64,000 nucleotides of DNA, from assembly GCA_023634235.1 (NCBI GenBank), contig JAMKCF010000013.1:9523827-9587826 (forward strand), written 5' to 3'. Positions 1-32,689 of this stretch are shown here, piece by piece (the stretch's first letter is position 1; each line of letters opens with the position of its first letter). The stretch is from Pisaster brevispinus (taxonomy: Eukaryota > Echinodermata > Asteroidea > Forcipulatida > Asteriidae). The notes under the pieces are model-generated. The model ran no database searches. It saw only the letters and a list, made by a program, of their open reading frames with translations, and was not told the origin of the DNA. A program made the position numbers and the translations under genes.

Positions 1-1
1 G

Positions 2-70
2 CTATGCAAACGGAAGCTGACTCCTGAAAATGGCGCAGATGCAGGAACTGTATCGTCTGGTATATATTAA
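2..70 (+). CDS. Possible C-terminal end of a plus-strand gene
   Basis: Frame 2 is open from the window edge to a TAA at 68-70, reading KRKLTPENGADAGTVSSGIY, and an AATAAA follows at 252-257, a plausible 3' UTR spacing. There is too little sequence to recognise a family, and it may simply be a chance open stretch. Confidence 0.2.
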   Translation, partial: LCKRKLTPENGADAGTVSSGIY

Positions 71-579
71 AGTTTTAGTTTATCAGTAAGGTTTTTTCGA
101 TAGAATTTTATTATTCACTTTCTGTTTAGTTTCAAATTCAATAAGTATATAATATTCCACGTCATTTTGTCAGCTCTCTTGTCCAGCTCTCCCATTCTGT
201 TTTGTCTCCTGTCATTGTGTAAATCGTCGAGAAAACTGAACACCTATTTCAAATAAAAAGTTAAAAAGACGGCGTCTTTGTGCTCAAAATCTTGCACTGC
301 CAATGTCCCATCCCAGCAAGAGCAGCGCGGCCAGCAGGACTTTGCGCAGTGCGGGCTAAAAAAGATCGGTCTATAGCGACTGAATGCTCAGTCCACAAGC
401 ATGTATCTGATCCAGAAGGTACTTCTATTTACAACTTATTCAATACTGGTTCATTTTCTCGTTTGCTTATGTAACTTTTCTGTTTATAATGCATAAGCCT
501 GTATTATAACAATATACATTCTGTACATGTTAAGAATGGCATAAATGTTTTGATATAAAATATGATGATTTAGGATTGA

Positions 580-775
580 ACAAAGAATTTCTTTTAGCGG
601 TCTCCCTACACGGGGATTTACGGCACAGTTGGTAGAGCGCAGGCACGTTAACCGGAGGTTGTTGGTTCAAATCCCGCTCTAGTAAATTTTCTTTGTTCAT
701 CCCCAAATTATTTAAAAATTATCCAATCAGTTTCCCTTGTGTTTTATTTGATATATAAAATATAATGCCCAATTA
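580..775 (+). repeat. tRNA-derived SINE, family 1
   Basis: A tRNA-like head with box A (CAGTTGGTAGAGCGC) and box B (GGTTCAAATCC), followed by the TTTCTTTGTTCA and CAGTTTCCCTTGTG tail shared with copies near 8.9, 9.2, 16.1, 45.9 and 55.8 kb. The acceptor stem does not pair well and the anticodon arm is degenerate, so this is not a functional tRNA gene. Confidence 0.75.
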
Positions 776-1171
776 AAAGTCACTTGTGTTTCTCAAAAAA
801 TTTGATTGACTCCAAATATACAAATATTCTAAAAAAAATATATATATATATAAAAAAAAAAAATCCATAAAAATATGCAACGAAGGTATAACACATTTAA
901 CGGGTATACAATATATAACTATACCTCTGAATCCGAAATATTTGTCTTTTCAACAAGGTCCAAATTTCATGAATGTTTTTACCAGTAACCACAAAAAGAG
1001 CTACACAACTGTGCATGCAAGTCTTGTGTGTATCGCTGTTCGTAAGTGTGATGCGTCTTCCAATGATAGCCACGCCTACTTCCCAACAATGGCTCCAGCA
1101 CAGTTTAACCCTTTCGTTACCGAATTGTTTGGACAAATTGGACTTGGCTTTTACATACGTTCTTCAAAGAC

Positions 1172-1315
1172 CTGGGGTCAATTTCACAAAGAGATAAGAC
1201 TAGTCTTATCTGAAGTTAGGACCAGTAACTGGTCTTAACTTAGGACTAGTCCTATCTCCTAGCATTGCCTAGGACTAGTCCTAAGTTAGGAAGGGTTTTG
1301 TGAAATCGACCCCAG
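1172..1315. repeat. Palindromic MITE, family B
   Basis: Starts CTGGGGTCAATTTCACAAAG and ends in its near reverse complement (TTTTGTGAAATCGACCCCAG), with nested GGACTAGTCC palindromes inside. Related copies occur at 15506-15646 and 44755-44902. Confidence 0.75.
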
Positions 1316-1420
1316 GGTGTTCTCAGATTGTAAATTTCTGACATACAACATGCTTCGGAAAGACATACGCACAAACGCTTTGGAGCTGGAGGTGGCAACA
1401 ATATTGGGCGTGCAGCAGGG

Positions 1421-1570
1421 TTCAATTTCTTAGAGCTGCTTAAGTAGAACAGTATTGCTTAATTTCCTTTTAAGTAGAAATGAGCAGCATACCAGTCACA
1501 AATGGTACTTGTGACATGGTATTTTGGTTGGTGACCTTATTGTGGTAAGCATGATTTATAAAGCGTTACT
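1421..1570. repeat. MITE family A (partial)
   Basis: TTCAATTTCTTAGAGCTGCT, then GAGCAGCATACCAGTCACAA. The distal terminal repeat is missing. Confidence 0.5.
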
Positions 1571-1652
1571 TATTTCTGTATATGTGGATCAGCTCTATGA
1601 ATTTGGGCTGAGATATAAATAACGCAATGACTTGCTAATAATTATGATAAAT

Positions 1653-1842
1653 GACTCAATTTCGTAAAGCTGTTAAGCAGGAAAATCTGCTTAGCAAATT
1701 TCTTTTCTAAGCAAGAAATGAGTGGGATACCAATCACAACAATGTAATCTGTATCGGTATTCTGGCTGGTGACTTGTTTCTGCAAGATTTGTTTGTGATT
1801 AGCACGTTTTTGTACTTAACACGTTTATGAAATAATTGGGCC
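1653..1842. repeat. MITE family A
   Basis: GACTCAATTTCGTAAAGCTG at the left and TTATGAAATAATTGGGCC at the right; moderately diverged. Confidence 0.55.
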
Positions 1843-3359
1843 TATATTATTTAGTAGCTATACGTCCAAATTAATAAAGAAACTGCTATGACACTCACCT
1901 GCTCATATTGAACGGTCGTAAAATGAATATGCATATCTTGTCAACAGATATTCATGAGTTATCATATTGGACAAAATACACGTTGCGCTCCTTAAACAAC
2001 AGAAAACATAAATGCAGGCCTTTAAAATCAGACCTTTAAAGTGTTAACAAACATAAGGTTTTTTTTTAAATAAACTGGCCTTTGCAAAAAAAATTTTTTT
2101 TAAGTGCTTCATCAATCGTAAGGGGCCTAAGTGCGCCCTCAGTGTTCAAGGATCCAACATTGAATTAGCATATTTACGATAAAACTTTAAGTTTGAGTCC
2201 GCGACCTTTGGACCCACCCTTTTTCCATTTCCATTTACTTTCTGTGGGAAACCTATTTCTCTCTATTTTGTAGGTAGCATGGCTCTTGGCAATGCTTCGA
2301 ATACTCTTACTTAGGAGAGATTGTCCTTGCGCTCTCTGTGGGTGTTTTTTGTGTTTTGAAATCATCTCTTTATCAGAAAAACATTATAATTATAAGGGCT
2401 AGTTGAATAGGGGATTGTAAGTTTGTAATTATGTAGCCAGCCTAGTGTTAAAGAGTTGCCCTTCAGATATTTATAGTGACTGGGGCTGTGCACTTTTTAT
2501 TTGTATTACGTGCTACTGGTTGTAGGATTAATGTCAAGTGAAGGAGATCATTTCTATTTTAGACGTCACCGTGTGGATTAAACTATATTATTTTAGTCAA
2601 TGCTCGTCCTTTTTAGTTAGAGGGCCGGCCTCCTTTCCGTCTATTTACAGTTAAAACAATGATACAATATTGAATAAAGAATCACAACGTTAGTAATGAT
2701 GTAAAAACTACGCCTTTAAGATCGAAACGCGGAACGAAACGGTTTCAGAAGTAAAGCATTTTCTATGCCCGCATTTTTCAAATCAAGATATGTACACAAG
2801 TTGGCTTCTGATATTCTCAAAATCGTTGAAACTAAAATGAGGAATAGCACTGTTGAAAGAAATCATTGCTGCTGTCAGTGTGCTTAATAGTTTCTCTGAA
2901 CCAATTCGGCTACACGTTCGTACACACTTAAGTTTCACAAATGTCTATTGAAGTATAATACCTAATAAAAAGTAAACTGTACAGCTGTACAACCAATCTG
3001 GCATGATTCACGGTCCACGAAGTGAGACGTCAGATATTCGAGCTAGTCCCATCTTTGTTGCTTGAAATTTAAAGACAGTTTTGGTTTGACATTTCAGCCA
3101 TAGCTGTTTCAATGGGCGTGTTTATGCTGCACACTCAAAGCCGGTGTGGCCGGAGATTCTGTACCCCGGAGATTCTGTTGCCCGGAGATCATGCCCCCCC
3201 CCCCCCCAATACGGCGATCTGTGTTTACTTGTTCTGATAGCGCCCTCTTTTGAATCAACCTCCTTAAGCTCATGTTAATTTCCCATTATGGGGGACAGAA
3301 TCTCCGGGGAAAGATTTTCCTAGGACTTTGGCACGCGAATGTAAACTTCATTGATTATC

Positions 3360-3365
3360 TTTATT
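3360..3365 (-). terminator. Receptor polyadenylation signal AATAAA
   Basis: AATAAA on the minus strand, 167 nt beyond the receptor stop codon, with no closer canonical signal. It implies a short 3' UTR ending near 3340. Confidence 0.6.
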
Positions 3366-3531
3366 GAGCAACGCCAGTCAGAGGTCAAATGTGTATCGGC
3401 TAGGCTTCACTCGGGGTCCTTCTGTTCTCACCTTGGTCAGTAGGCTGTGTTGCATCTCTGGGATGACTCAAGTTCAAAGTACTACAAAATTTGTGGTAGA
3501 CATCACGAGGTGTCATTCTTCTGTAGAGAGC

Positions 3532-23182
<19,651 letters not shown>

Positions 23183-23226
23183 TGTGATCCAAACAGACTA
23201 GTGTTTACATCCGATTGTTCAATCAA

Positions 23227-23232
23227 TATATA
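23227..23232 (-). promoter_or_regulatory. Possible TATA element of the receptor gene
   Basis: TATATA lies 45 nt upstream of the ATG on the coding strand (context TGTATATATTG). If used, the 5' UTR would be about 15 nt. An untranslated exon further upstream cannot be excluded. Confidence 0.25.
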
Positions 23233-23586
23233 CAGTCATTGAGTGAAGAATCTGAGAAAAGAAACAAAACTTTCTCAGTATGGGCTCTTTCAAAATCCCC
23301 GTCCCTCTTTTTTTATAGAATATTTCTTGCTTCTGGACAATTTCAAGAAGATTTGTGTATTCGCATTAATCAGGTTGTAAATCATCAAACAGGGTCAAGT
23401 TGTTTTGTACTTAGAAAGTGTTGAAAAATGGGTTGAAAATCTGCTTTTTATAACAAAAATGTATCAAACACCGATCGCCAATCCTTCCATGGGACAAATG
23501 AACAAAATAAATTTCTCTAATTTTCCGCCAACCAAATTCTCTTATCCAAAGTTTACTGATACTCCGTGTCAGATGTTCTCTTGATC

Positions 23587-23840
23587 AGATACACTCTTAA
23601 AACTAGCAGGTTGACCTGGATCCAGGTCCAGTTGAGCTCAACCCATGTCTTAGTCACCATGCCCCTGAATTTGTGACCAAAATGACCCAGAAATGAGCCA
23701 AACTGACGCAAAATCTCAGTCGAAGTCTCATTACCAGCTTGATCCAGGTCAGCCTGCCGACCCGAGAAATTGGTCAGGCCCCCGGGCATCCGAAATCCAG
23801 GACAACTCTGACTGATTCTGAATGTTTAGAGTGTAACATG
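23587..23840. repeat. MITE with ACACTCTTAAA-type terminal repeats
   Basis: TACACTCTTAAAA at the left and TTTAGAGTGTAA at the right are inverted; inner GGTTGACCTGGATCCAGGTC and TTGATCCAGGTCAGCCTG also pair. Just upstream of the receptor start. Confidence 0.5.
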
Positions 23841-24080
23841 GGCCTACACGAGATCGAACCCATATGAAGTGTTTTTGGTAAAAGAACCAAGAAGGGTTAT
23901 GCCTAGGCCCTATACGTTATGTTATGATAGCCCTTGAAGAGCTGGGTCTGTTACCTGACTACACTTACGGCAATTCTCCGTTTATTGGGTAAGTATAAAT
24001 TTTGCTGCGCTAGCTTTGTACAAGCAAAGAATGCTTATTATTAATTGTGTTCCGTGAGGTGTACAACCTCGCAATCAAAT

Positions 24081-24089
24081 AATAATAAT

Positions 24090-24178
<89 letters not shown>

Positions 24179-24195
24179 ACAAAAACAACAACACC

Positions 24196-24238
<43 letters not shown>

Positions 24239-24259
24239 GCAACAACAACAACAACAACT

Positions 24260-24290
<31 letters not shown>

Positions 24291-24292
24291 AA
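24081..24292. repeat. (AAC)n microsatellite upstream of the receptor
   Basis: About 210 bp of AAC/CAA, broken by AAACAAAAACAA near 24178, roughly 900 bp upstream of the receptor ATG. False poly-Asn/Gln frames result. Confidence 0.97.
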
Positions 24293-26512
24293 TCGTTGCT
24301 AACCTGAAATACACTTCTTTTTAAACGCGGATTTTTATTGTTACAGTTATTTATTTTTTTTAACGCGGATTTTTATTGTTACAGTTATTTTTTTCACAGT
24401 AAGCAACAAAGCCATGAAATTGGGACTGGACTCATGAGAAAAGGTTTGTAAAATGCATTAAATAGCTTGATGTATAGGCCCTTATTATTGAGTAAATATT
24501 GTAATTTTTTACATTTCCCTCAATATTAAAATGTTCGTCCCAGGTTGCAATGGAGCCACTTTAAGCCTAGGTAGAAAGAAACATAACTGGACACAATTCT
24601 GCTCAAATAAACATATTATACAGGGACAGTTTTACCATCATGGCATTTTACTTTGGTTGTTTTCTCACTGGCTGTCTGCGCCGGGTAAGCAGCATTGCTG
24701 TGCGCTTAATCTTCAATTATGATAATGCTGCTTGATACTGTCCTTAAAAAGTCGGTAAGCAATTAACGCAGAAACATCTTATCTTACTGGTAAGCAGAAA
24801 CCGTTTACAGCAGAATACCATGATTTACATTATTTTGACTACGTGCGTAGTAGATAAACTCACAGCAATTTCGCTGAAAAGTGGCCAATGCCACTTTTGC
24901 TATTTTTATCAGATGTTTTACTATTCTACCTTCATAGTTACCTATGCTCAAGGAAGACCACAAGGTCCATGGATCAGTTCTCGTCCGAAGAGTGAAGCCT
25001 TCAAAATGTCAGTGTCATGACCAATTGTGAACACAAAATGCTCATACAAAGCCTGCTACATATTCATTGGAGTCTGTTATAACAAGCAGTGATGAAACCG
25101 AAGAACAAAGATCGGCATTTGAATCTACACGTGGTTGGTCTTATTTCCTTGTTTTCAAAGGACATATTTGGCTCGATATATAATAAGTTTTGTTTCTCTG
25201 ACCTGGAAGGAAAAACAGGTTGCTGATAAGGTGAAGCAACAAGGTAATCTGTTTCTTGCATGGTCTGGGGTAGTCCATTGTTGGGTTATTTTGAAACTAA
25301 ATTATAAAAATTACTGTACAGTTCGCAAATCCTGCGCAGTTAATACTCTCCCCATCTACACGAACGAATATACAGCGTAGATATACAGCGTAGATACATT
25401 ATTTTCTATGACTAAAGTATTAGAGCTTGGGATTTTCCCGAAAGTGAGCTGGAATGCGCACACAGCTTTCCACCGCAAGCTGCTTGACCTCAAACGGCAA
25501 CTCTTGATGACATTAAGCGTGCAGCAGCCGCACGTGCCACCCGTCACCCCTGCGGTGACAGACAAGGTTGAAAGATCGCTCGCTCTGACAGTTGAGATTG
25601 CTATCGCTAGTTGTATTTTAAACATAAGTTGGTTCCTTTCGTGCCGATTGAATCCGGAAATATTACAGCCTTTTGTGGTTGTGTTCCAAGTGGTTCCTAG
25701 AGGGGAATACGAGAATATCTTCTCTGTCAATGGTTTTGTACACGGCTATTTCCGTGGTCTGTTACATGATATTAAAAAAGTCCCCTTCAGGCGAGGGTCA
25801 AAACTCTCCGTTGGTAAAACAAGGGTTTCAAACTGTCCTATTGTTCATGGCAGCAAACACCCAACGTTTAGTTCACGTTTCTTTTTAAAAACGTACAGTT
25901 TTTATGGGGAAATTTTAAAGTAACGGTATAAACCTATTTTGGAAACACTTGAACTTTTCTTTCGCTTTAACTGAAACTAAAATAAGAATAGGAGTTTACG
26001 GATATTTATTTTCTGCGAAGATGGCAGTATTTAATACTACATTATTTAGCAGTGAAGTTGGTACTCTTCAAATTGGCTCTTTGAAGTCGGAAATCTAGTT
26101 GAAGGAACACGTTGCCCCCGGATTGGGCGCTTTGGGATATAAAACAAACCGTTTGTTAAAGATGGTTGAAAAGATATTTGACAAGTATAATGGGCCTATA
26201 ATTAATCACACAGCTATCCCTCAAGACTGTGTTGTCTTTCTCTTTTTACTTTATAAACTAACATGATCCACCATTTTGTGGAGTTAAATGTTATTTGGTT
26301 CTACAAAATGCCGAACGAAGAAAAAGGCCGGAAAACCACACAGTTTTGAGGTATATTTGTGTGGACCAATATACATGTATTATGCTTTGCAACATCTTTC
26401 CAACAATATTCATTTCACAACAAACGCTTTTTATAGCCCAAAGCGCCCAATTCGCAGGCGACGTGTCGCTTTAAATGTAAGATAGGCCTACGTGATTGGA
26501 AATCTTAGCCAT

Positions 26513-26623
<111 letters not shown>

Positions 26624-26879
26624 TGGGTTTTTTTAACCAGAAACTATAATTTTATGAATTTGAGTCCAGTACCAATTATTGTCTTTTGACAGCATTTTTT
26701 TGCACCTCGTGTTTAGAGAATCCTTGAGAAAAAGAAAAAGATGTTTATTTTGCGCTACTTGAAAAACGATAATTAAACAAATGTGTACAGATTCGTTCTT
26801 ATATCTTGTTGTATAATGTGTATTTAGCACTGAATGCTCGGTACTTTCTCGACTTCTGTGAAGAAAAAACAAACAAAGG

Positions 26880-26965
26880 CAATACACTCGAGTGGGATTC
26901 GAACACACGACCTTGCATTGCTAGAGGAAATGTGTTACCACGAGACCACCGAGCTAACCGAGGAA
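26880..26965 (-). repeat. tRNA-like sequence
   Basis: GTGGGATTCGAACACACGAC and ACCACGAGACCACCGAGCTA are reversed box B- and box A-like segments in intergenic DNA. Confidence 0.45.
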
Positions 26966-27199
26966 GTTCTAAACCTTAGGAGTGGGTACCGCATTACGAT
27001 GTTAATTTTTTTTCACATTATATTCTTTATCCCCTATGCAAAAATAAAATAAAATAATAACATCTGTTAGACCTTGTTGCTACAAATTGCTTTGTTAGAG
27101 TTCAAAAAAGCCAAAACGAGTTGTTAATGGGCTGACGTTTGGACCCTAATAGGCCTAACATAGTCTTTCCCAGAGACTGAAAGGCACAGCAAGCGAACA

Positions 27200-27442
27200 G
27201 GGCCCAATTTCATAGAGCTGCTAAGCACAAAAAATTTGCTTAGCATGAAATTTCTTCCTTGATAAAAACAAGATTACCAACCAAATTTCCATGTGTTGCA
27301 TATTGCTTGTTACTGATAGTCAGCTGTTGTTTGCTTATCCTGAAAATCACGTGGAAATTTGGTTGGTAATCCTGTTTTTATCAAGGAAGAAATTTCATGC
27401 TAAGCAAATTTTTGTGCTTAGCAGCTCTATGAAATTGGGCCC
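27200..27442. repeat. Fold-back MITE, family A, long perfect arms
   Basis: Begins GGGCCCAATTTCATAGAGCT and ends with its exact reverse complement; the inverted arms run for roughly 95 bp each (CTAAGCACAAAAA..., then the ACCAACCAAATTTCCA region) around a loop of about 50 bp. It is the least decayed member of the family in the window, so a recent insertion is likely. Confidence 0.85.
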
Positions 27443-29796
27443 AGTTTATTAATGTGATGATGGAGTGAGTCTGTAATTAAAAATGTACAAAACATTCAGA
27501 TATTTAAACACATATATAAGATATGTTGACTTACCACCAATGAACAATTATTCCAAGAGTGTTGGAGTTGCGTTTACTGTAAATAAAATATTGAAGCATG
27601 GATGGCATTCAACGGCAAAAACGGACAGGGAATTTTCCCATGTTATCAACAGTATCCCCTCTAAATTGATGGACCTATAACTGCATCCCTGAATGCTTAA
27701 ACTTATAGTCCAGACAACCAAAAATCTCCAAAACGATAATATCTCACCTTTATGTTTCATCCAACTACGAGCGGAAGAGTGTCAACAATCCCCAGCACTT
27801 TGACATCCGCTCCCATCCACAACCTATGTGGAAGTAGTCATACAAAATGTATACCATATCTTCCCGCTTCCTTGAATGCCACAGGACTCATTTTACTATA
27901 ATTTTTTTCGAACAGTCTTTCCTTTCATATTGGTACGGCGGTACTTTCCAGTTTTTACTTGTCATCGAAACAGGAAGTCAGCGTGTAACAGGTCGTAGGT
28001 CAAAATGATGACTGGGGTTGAAGACATAGGCCTAAGTACAGCACGTTCCTATCATAGATGCAACAGAGAAATGGGTCTGTTTTAACACATTCCAATACTG
28101 CGTTAGCCAGATAACATTCAAGTTCACCGGGTTGGGGAAAGATTACCATACGTGGCCGCAAGATTTCCACGGACCGTCAAAATGAATTTGTACATTATAC
28201 AGTTTTCACGTATTCATTTAAAAGTTTGCATTTATATAAAACAGGTAATCAATTGTCAACTGAAGAGAAGAAACGCATGTAAAGGGAAGGTATACGTTTG
28301 GTAACCACTTTTAAAAGTATTGGCAATAAGAATCCAATTGATTAGAAGTACAGCAGCTTTCGATATTATAAAACATGTTGAGAATCATTTCACTTCGAAG
28401 TTATGTGGTTATGGAAAAAGATGTCAGTTTTTATAAACCAAAATTTGAATCTGGGTAGGACGGTGGACCTCTCACTTCCACATTAGGCGTACCTTGTTAT
28501 AAATTCCACGTAGGCCCTACTCATCATACAGAATATTACATTATTGTTGCATTCCAGGTCAAAAGCCTTGAGTCAAACCCCGAGGTATATACAGATAGAT
28601 CGGTAATCTAAGGCGCTCAACCAGCCACGTCTCGTTCTCATTATTATTTCCACAAAAAACACAATCTGTGTAATGTCCTGTTTCTTTTATCATAACTTGG
28701 GTTCCAAAAAAATTTCCGATCATAGCTCGGGCATTATCTTGTACCTTCCGAACCATAAACACTGTTAAAACGTGGATAGGGACTCTGCTAAGGTAATGTT
28801 TTGAAAGAAAATAATGTAAATAAAAGGTAAACTAAGTCACATTTATTGTTCACCATGGATTTAAGTTGAGGTAGCTGTTAATGCTTGACACGTCACGTAA
28901 ACAATCGACTTCGTCTTTGGTTTCACGTTTTTAAAAAGAATATTTGAGCTCTGGCCATCCAAATGAAAACACCCTGAACTGACCAGACTCCGTCTTGGCA
29001 ACGGAACTTGGCACCGAAACTTTTCGAGGACTAGTTTACTCTGTTTAAAAAGTCAATAACCAGATTGTTGGACCAAGCCCTGTTGTACACCAGAATTGAT
29101 TGAACACATTGGAGACGATTGGTCCTCAAGGACAACCTTAAACTTGCAGTTGGAAAGGAAAGCAAAGATTAAAGAGAAACCTTCACGACAAAGGTATAAT
29201 GATAAATCCCGTGATAGGTTTTCCAAAAAGGAACAAAATTGGTTCTTGATTGACGCATTTTCACTTTGGGGTAAAATAAAAAAAAACAGACCGTCAGCTG
29301 ATTGATTCCGAATCAAATCCGACCGATACTTTTTACCGCGTTGTGTTTCGTTCTTAGTCTTGAAATACCACGAACAATTCCATGCTTTTTAAATGTCCAC
29401 ACGTGCTTAAAACGTGCATACATTGTGTTATATTGAATTGTGAAATTAAGGTGTCTATTTTGTTTTACCAATTCCAAAGTAGCAGGGCCTATACGCAACC
29501 TGAGAGTCAAATTCACGCAGTTTTTGTAATTCTAACAAACTACTGTTTCTTGGTCGCATACATTTTTAAAGTTTCATCTATTTCTTCCTCCTTTCTTCAC
29601 ACACACGATTCCTTTCGTTTTCATCCAAGACAGTTTCAGTCATTAAATTTCTACAATAAATATCCAAAAGTGCAACCAAATTAACAGCTGTTGGGGCGCA
29701 CTGGTATTTGTAGATCTACCTCTTTTTCGTCGATGGGCACTTTACATTCTTTGTGTTAAGGGGGGGGGGGGTCTACCTTTGGTAATTACTCAAAAA

Positions 29797-29900
29797 ATTC
29801 ATGACCATAAAAACTTACTCGGTAAGAAGACCTGCAACTGTTGATAACGTATAGCATTTTGAGAAACGATTCCCTTCAAAAGAAATGTTGTTTTAAAGAG
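29797..29900 (+). repeat. Interspersed repeat family C (fragment)
   Basis: CATGACCATAAAAACTTACT and CAACTGTTGATAACG, the first 100 bp of the family. Confidence 0.55.
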
Positions 29901-30254
29901 AGGGATGCAAAAACATTTCTGCATGGAGCGCGTCTCATTGGGTAAGTCCAATAAGAGACATTTTTCCTGCGTGGACATTACCGCTCAATATCGGCAATAT
30001 TTCAAAAACGCTACCACCTTTTGAAATGAAATTTTCACAGGTTAGTTTTATTGTATATATATCTACATTTATATAGGATTAAAACAATCGAACGGTTCCA
30101 AAAACCAAAGGTATACTATGATTAAAACCTATTTCAATAAATGTACAAACATCTCTCAACAGTTTGTTTGTACGATCTTCCCGTCAAGTCAAGAAATTGT
30201 GCTTCAGTAACAAGACAACAATATTCATTCTATTCATTGTCAAACCAGAGGTTA

Positions 30255-30335
30255 GCTTGGTAGGATTCGAACCTGAATTTACTTTGTGATTGCAAGTCCT
30301 GCAGTGTGACCACTGGACCACGGGGACCCATTCAT
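30255..30335 (-). repeat. tRNA-like sequence (SINE head or tRNA pseudogene)
   Basis: Reverse strand reads CCCCGTGGTCCAGTGGTCAC (box A-like) and GGTTCGAATCCTACC (box B-like). The arms do not close into a good cloverleaf; I call it a pseudogene or SINE head. Confidence 0.45.
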
Positions 30336-30884
30336 ACCATTGAAAAAAAAAATAGACTGTTGCTGAAAAAAATATGTTGCTGAAAAAATTGAGAGTTGAA
30401 CAATACCATAAGCTATTTTGATACTTTTTTATGTTATTTCGCTTATGCTTTAAAACGAAATTAGTCATCAGCTGATCAGATTATCCCTAAAATTTGTTCA
30501 CCGCATTATGATTCATTAAGACCACAATTTTTCCACGTCTCGTTATGCCTCAGCGATTTGACTCAAAGTTTTGCTTTTACATTCATTCGACCATCCAAAC
30601 TCCATAGCATGCTTTTCCAGAAAAAGGACGAATAGCCTAAGTGAAAACGATTATAACGAGAAAAATCCCTCTTCTGTGGTAGAAGATGACTTAGAGTTCA
30701 GAATTCAACAAAACATTCTAAATTGACTTTTCATTAAAGCAAGAGTGAAACATTTTATTTGCATGTTGCCTTATTTTTCGTATATCATATGACTTATCTG
30801 TTCAACCTTTAGGCCAAAGCAATAGTCTAACAGCTGGAATGTTGAAATCTACATTATACTTAAACACGCGCGCTCATTTTAAAG

Positions 30885-31245
30885 TTAGGGTCATAGATTG
30901 GTTTTTGTCAGCGTAGTCCCTATTGGTGATTTATGGACAAAATCATATAGAAAGATACGATAAAAGTCAAATATGAAAGTTTCAGCTGAATATAGTGTCT
31001 ACGTGCTGAGAAAACAGCAACAAACTTACTTAGTAATGCTCGAACATCCACCCACGTAATAGCGAGAAGGCAGCGGGTACCAACCGCATCTCTGGCCGCA
31101 GCATTCAGGAACAGACACAAAACCACATAAATCTCACGAATCGTTTCTCAGATTCAATTGTTCTTGGCTGAAAAAGTTTCCAAACAGCTGCAGTGCTTCT
31201 CAACAAGTAAGCTTTTAGAGTCATTATTTTTTTTGGAGCTTGTTC
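30885..31245 (-). repeat. Interspersed repeat family C
   Basis: TCATAGATTGGTTTTTGTCA, CATCTCTGGCCGCAGCATTC and AAACAGCTGCAGTGCTTCTC in the same order as the 51.5-kb copy. Confidence 0.6.
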
Positions 31246-32689
31246 CAATCTAATGACCATACCTTTAAAATCAAACAATAAATAAATAAAAAATACATGC
31301 CCCTTTAATATAGAGACAAAACTTCACAGTGAATTTTAATTAATAAAAACAGCCTGAGACTCGGAACGGGCGTATCATCAAAAAAGGAAAAGATACCTTT
31401 AAAATGAAAGTAAGTACAAATTGTAGCAATCCCTTTAAAATCAAGGCACAGAAACACAGCACGCGTTTTTTTTTCTTCTGTAAAAAGCCCGGAGGCTATT
31501 GTTTTATAGTTTTACTACAACAGCTAAACATCCGGAGAATGTGTTCCGTTGACTTGTTTTCATTTCCAAGAAAAAATATATAAAATAATCAGAGAACAAG
31601 CAATGTGTCCTTCACTGATAAGACGAAGTCAGGTTGTGAATAAGTACAAATGTCTGGAAGACTGATCTTGTCACAAAGGGTTTTTTTTTTATTTGACAGT
31701 CTGCTGTTTGCTTTGTGACCAAAAGAAAGCAATTAAAGTGTAATTCAATTTTCTGACGATCGTATCGGCCAAGTGTTCGAGTTCCCATCCTCGCTGGAGC
31801 AGAATATAATTGGCGTTAGGTGTTGTTTATTGTGTTCATTTTTACATGTGTACATGTATCTAGAAAAGAAATAAAGAATCAATCTGAATTTGAGTTCAAT
31901 TTAAAACTGGTATCAACTCATTGACTATATTCATATTGATATAAAGTATACGCTTGCAGAAAACAAAGTATGAAGTTGTCGAACGTTGGTTATCAACATT
32001 TATTGGTTAAACAGTATACAATCTGAAACAAACCTTTGTCAACTTCCCTAAAATGTTTGTGACAATGTTTTTGATTCTCCATTTTTGTAAGTCAATCAAT
32101 AAAATCACTTATGCTAATCCATTATGCCATACCTATTATGTCCCACAAACCCCCGTGGTCGACACTTTAATCTGACAATCAAATCTTTCTATCCTACCAC
32201 TGTGTCCCACAAACCATTCTAGCCGACCTTACGTTCGACATACACATTGTCTGATGCACCAAGCGGACCATAACGGCCCATTTTGTTCAACAAACCAAAT
32301 TTTCTTACTCCGCTCGACATGCCATTATAAACGACAAGATACGTTCGACAAACCATCACTTTTGAAACATAAATTTCGACCTACCATTATTTATGTTATG
32401 TCGTTGGCTTTATATAATTTATATACGAATGTGTACAATCTCTACATGTATTTTTGATGTGTGTGTGTGTTTGTTCTATTGTCTATTTGTTCTATTGTCT
32501 TTCTTTTTAGCGGGGATTACTCTTTAACATAGTGATTTAGTTCACTTTTGGGCAATCCCTTGGCTGATGTTTGTTTTTGTTTTTCTACATATTCCTCCAT
32601 ATTGGTCTGGTTGTTTATCTTAGTCTTCTGTATATTGTATGTATGTTTTTAAAAGCCTGAATGAGTAAAAAAAAATAATAATACAAACT

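Larger units (their letters stand above)
1..3340. other. Downstream flank of the receptor gene
   Basis: Apart from the possible exon end at 2-70, the SINE at 580-775 and the MITEs at 1172-1842, I see no gene. 3160-3320 holds a small palindromic repeat (CCGGAGATTCTGT and inverse ACAGAATCTCCGG) around a C-run. The longest open frames show no family pattern. Confidence 0.6.

Noticed and set aside
24045..24302. Poly-Asn/Gln protein
   Set aside because: Translation of the (AAC)n array upstream of the receptor; no flanking coding signal.
28559..28762. 67-residue minus-strand frame with C-x-x-C-like pattern (DCVFCGNNNENETW)
   Set aside because: Vaguely like the end of a reverse-transcriptase-linked zinc motif, but too short and isolated to support a call.
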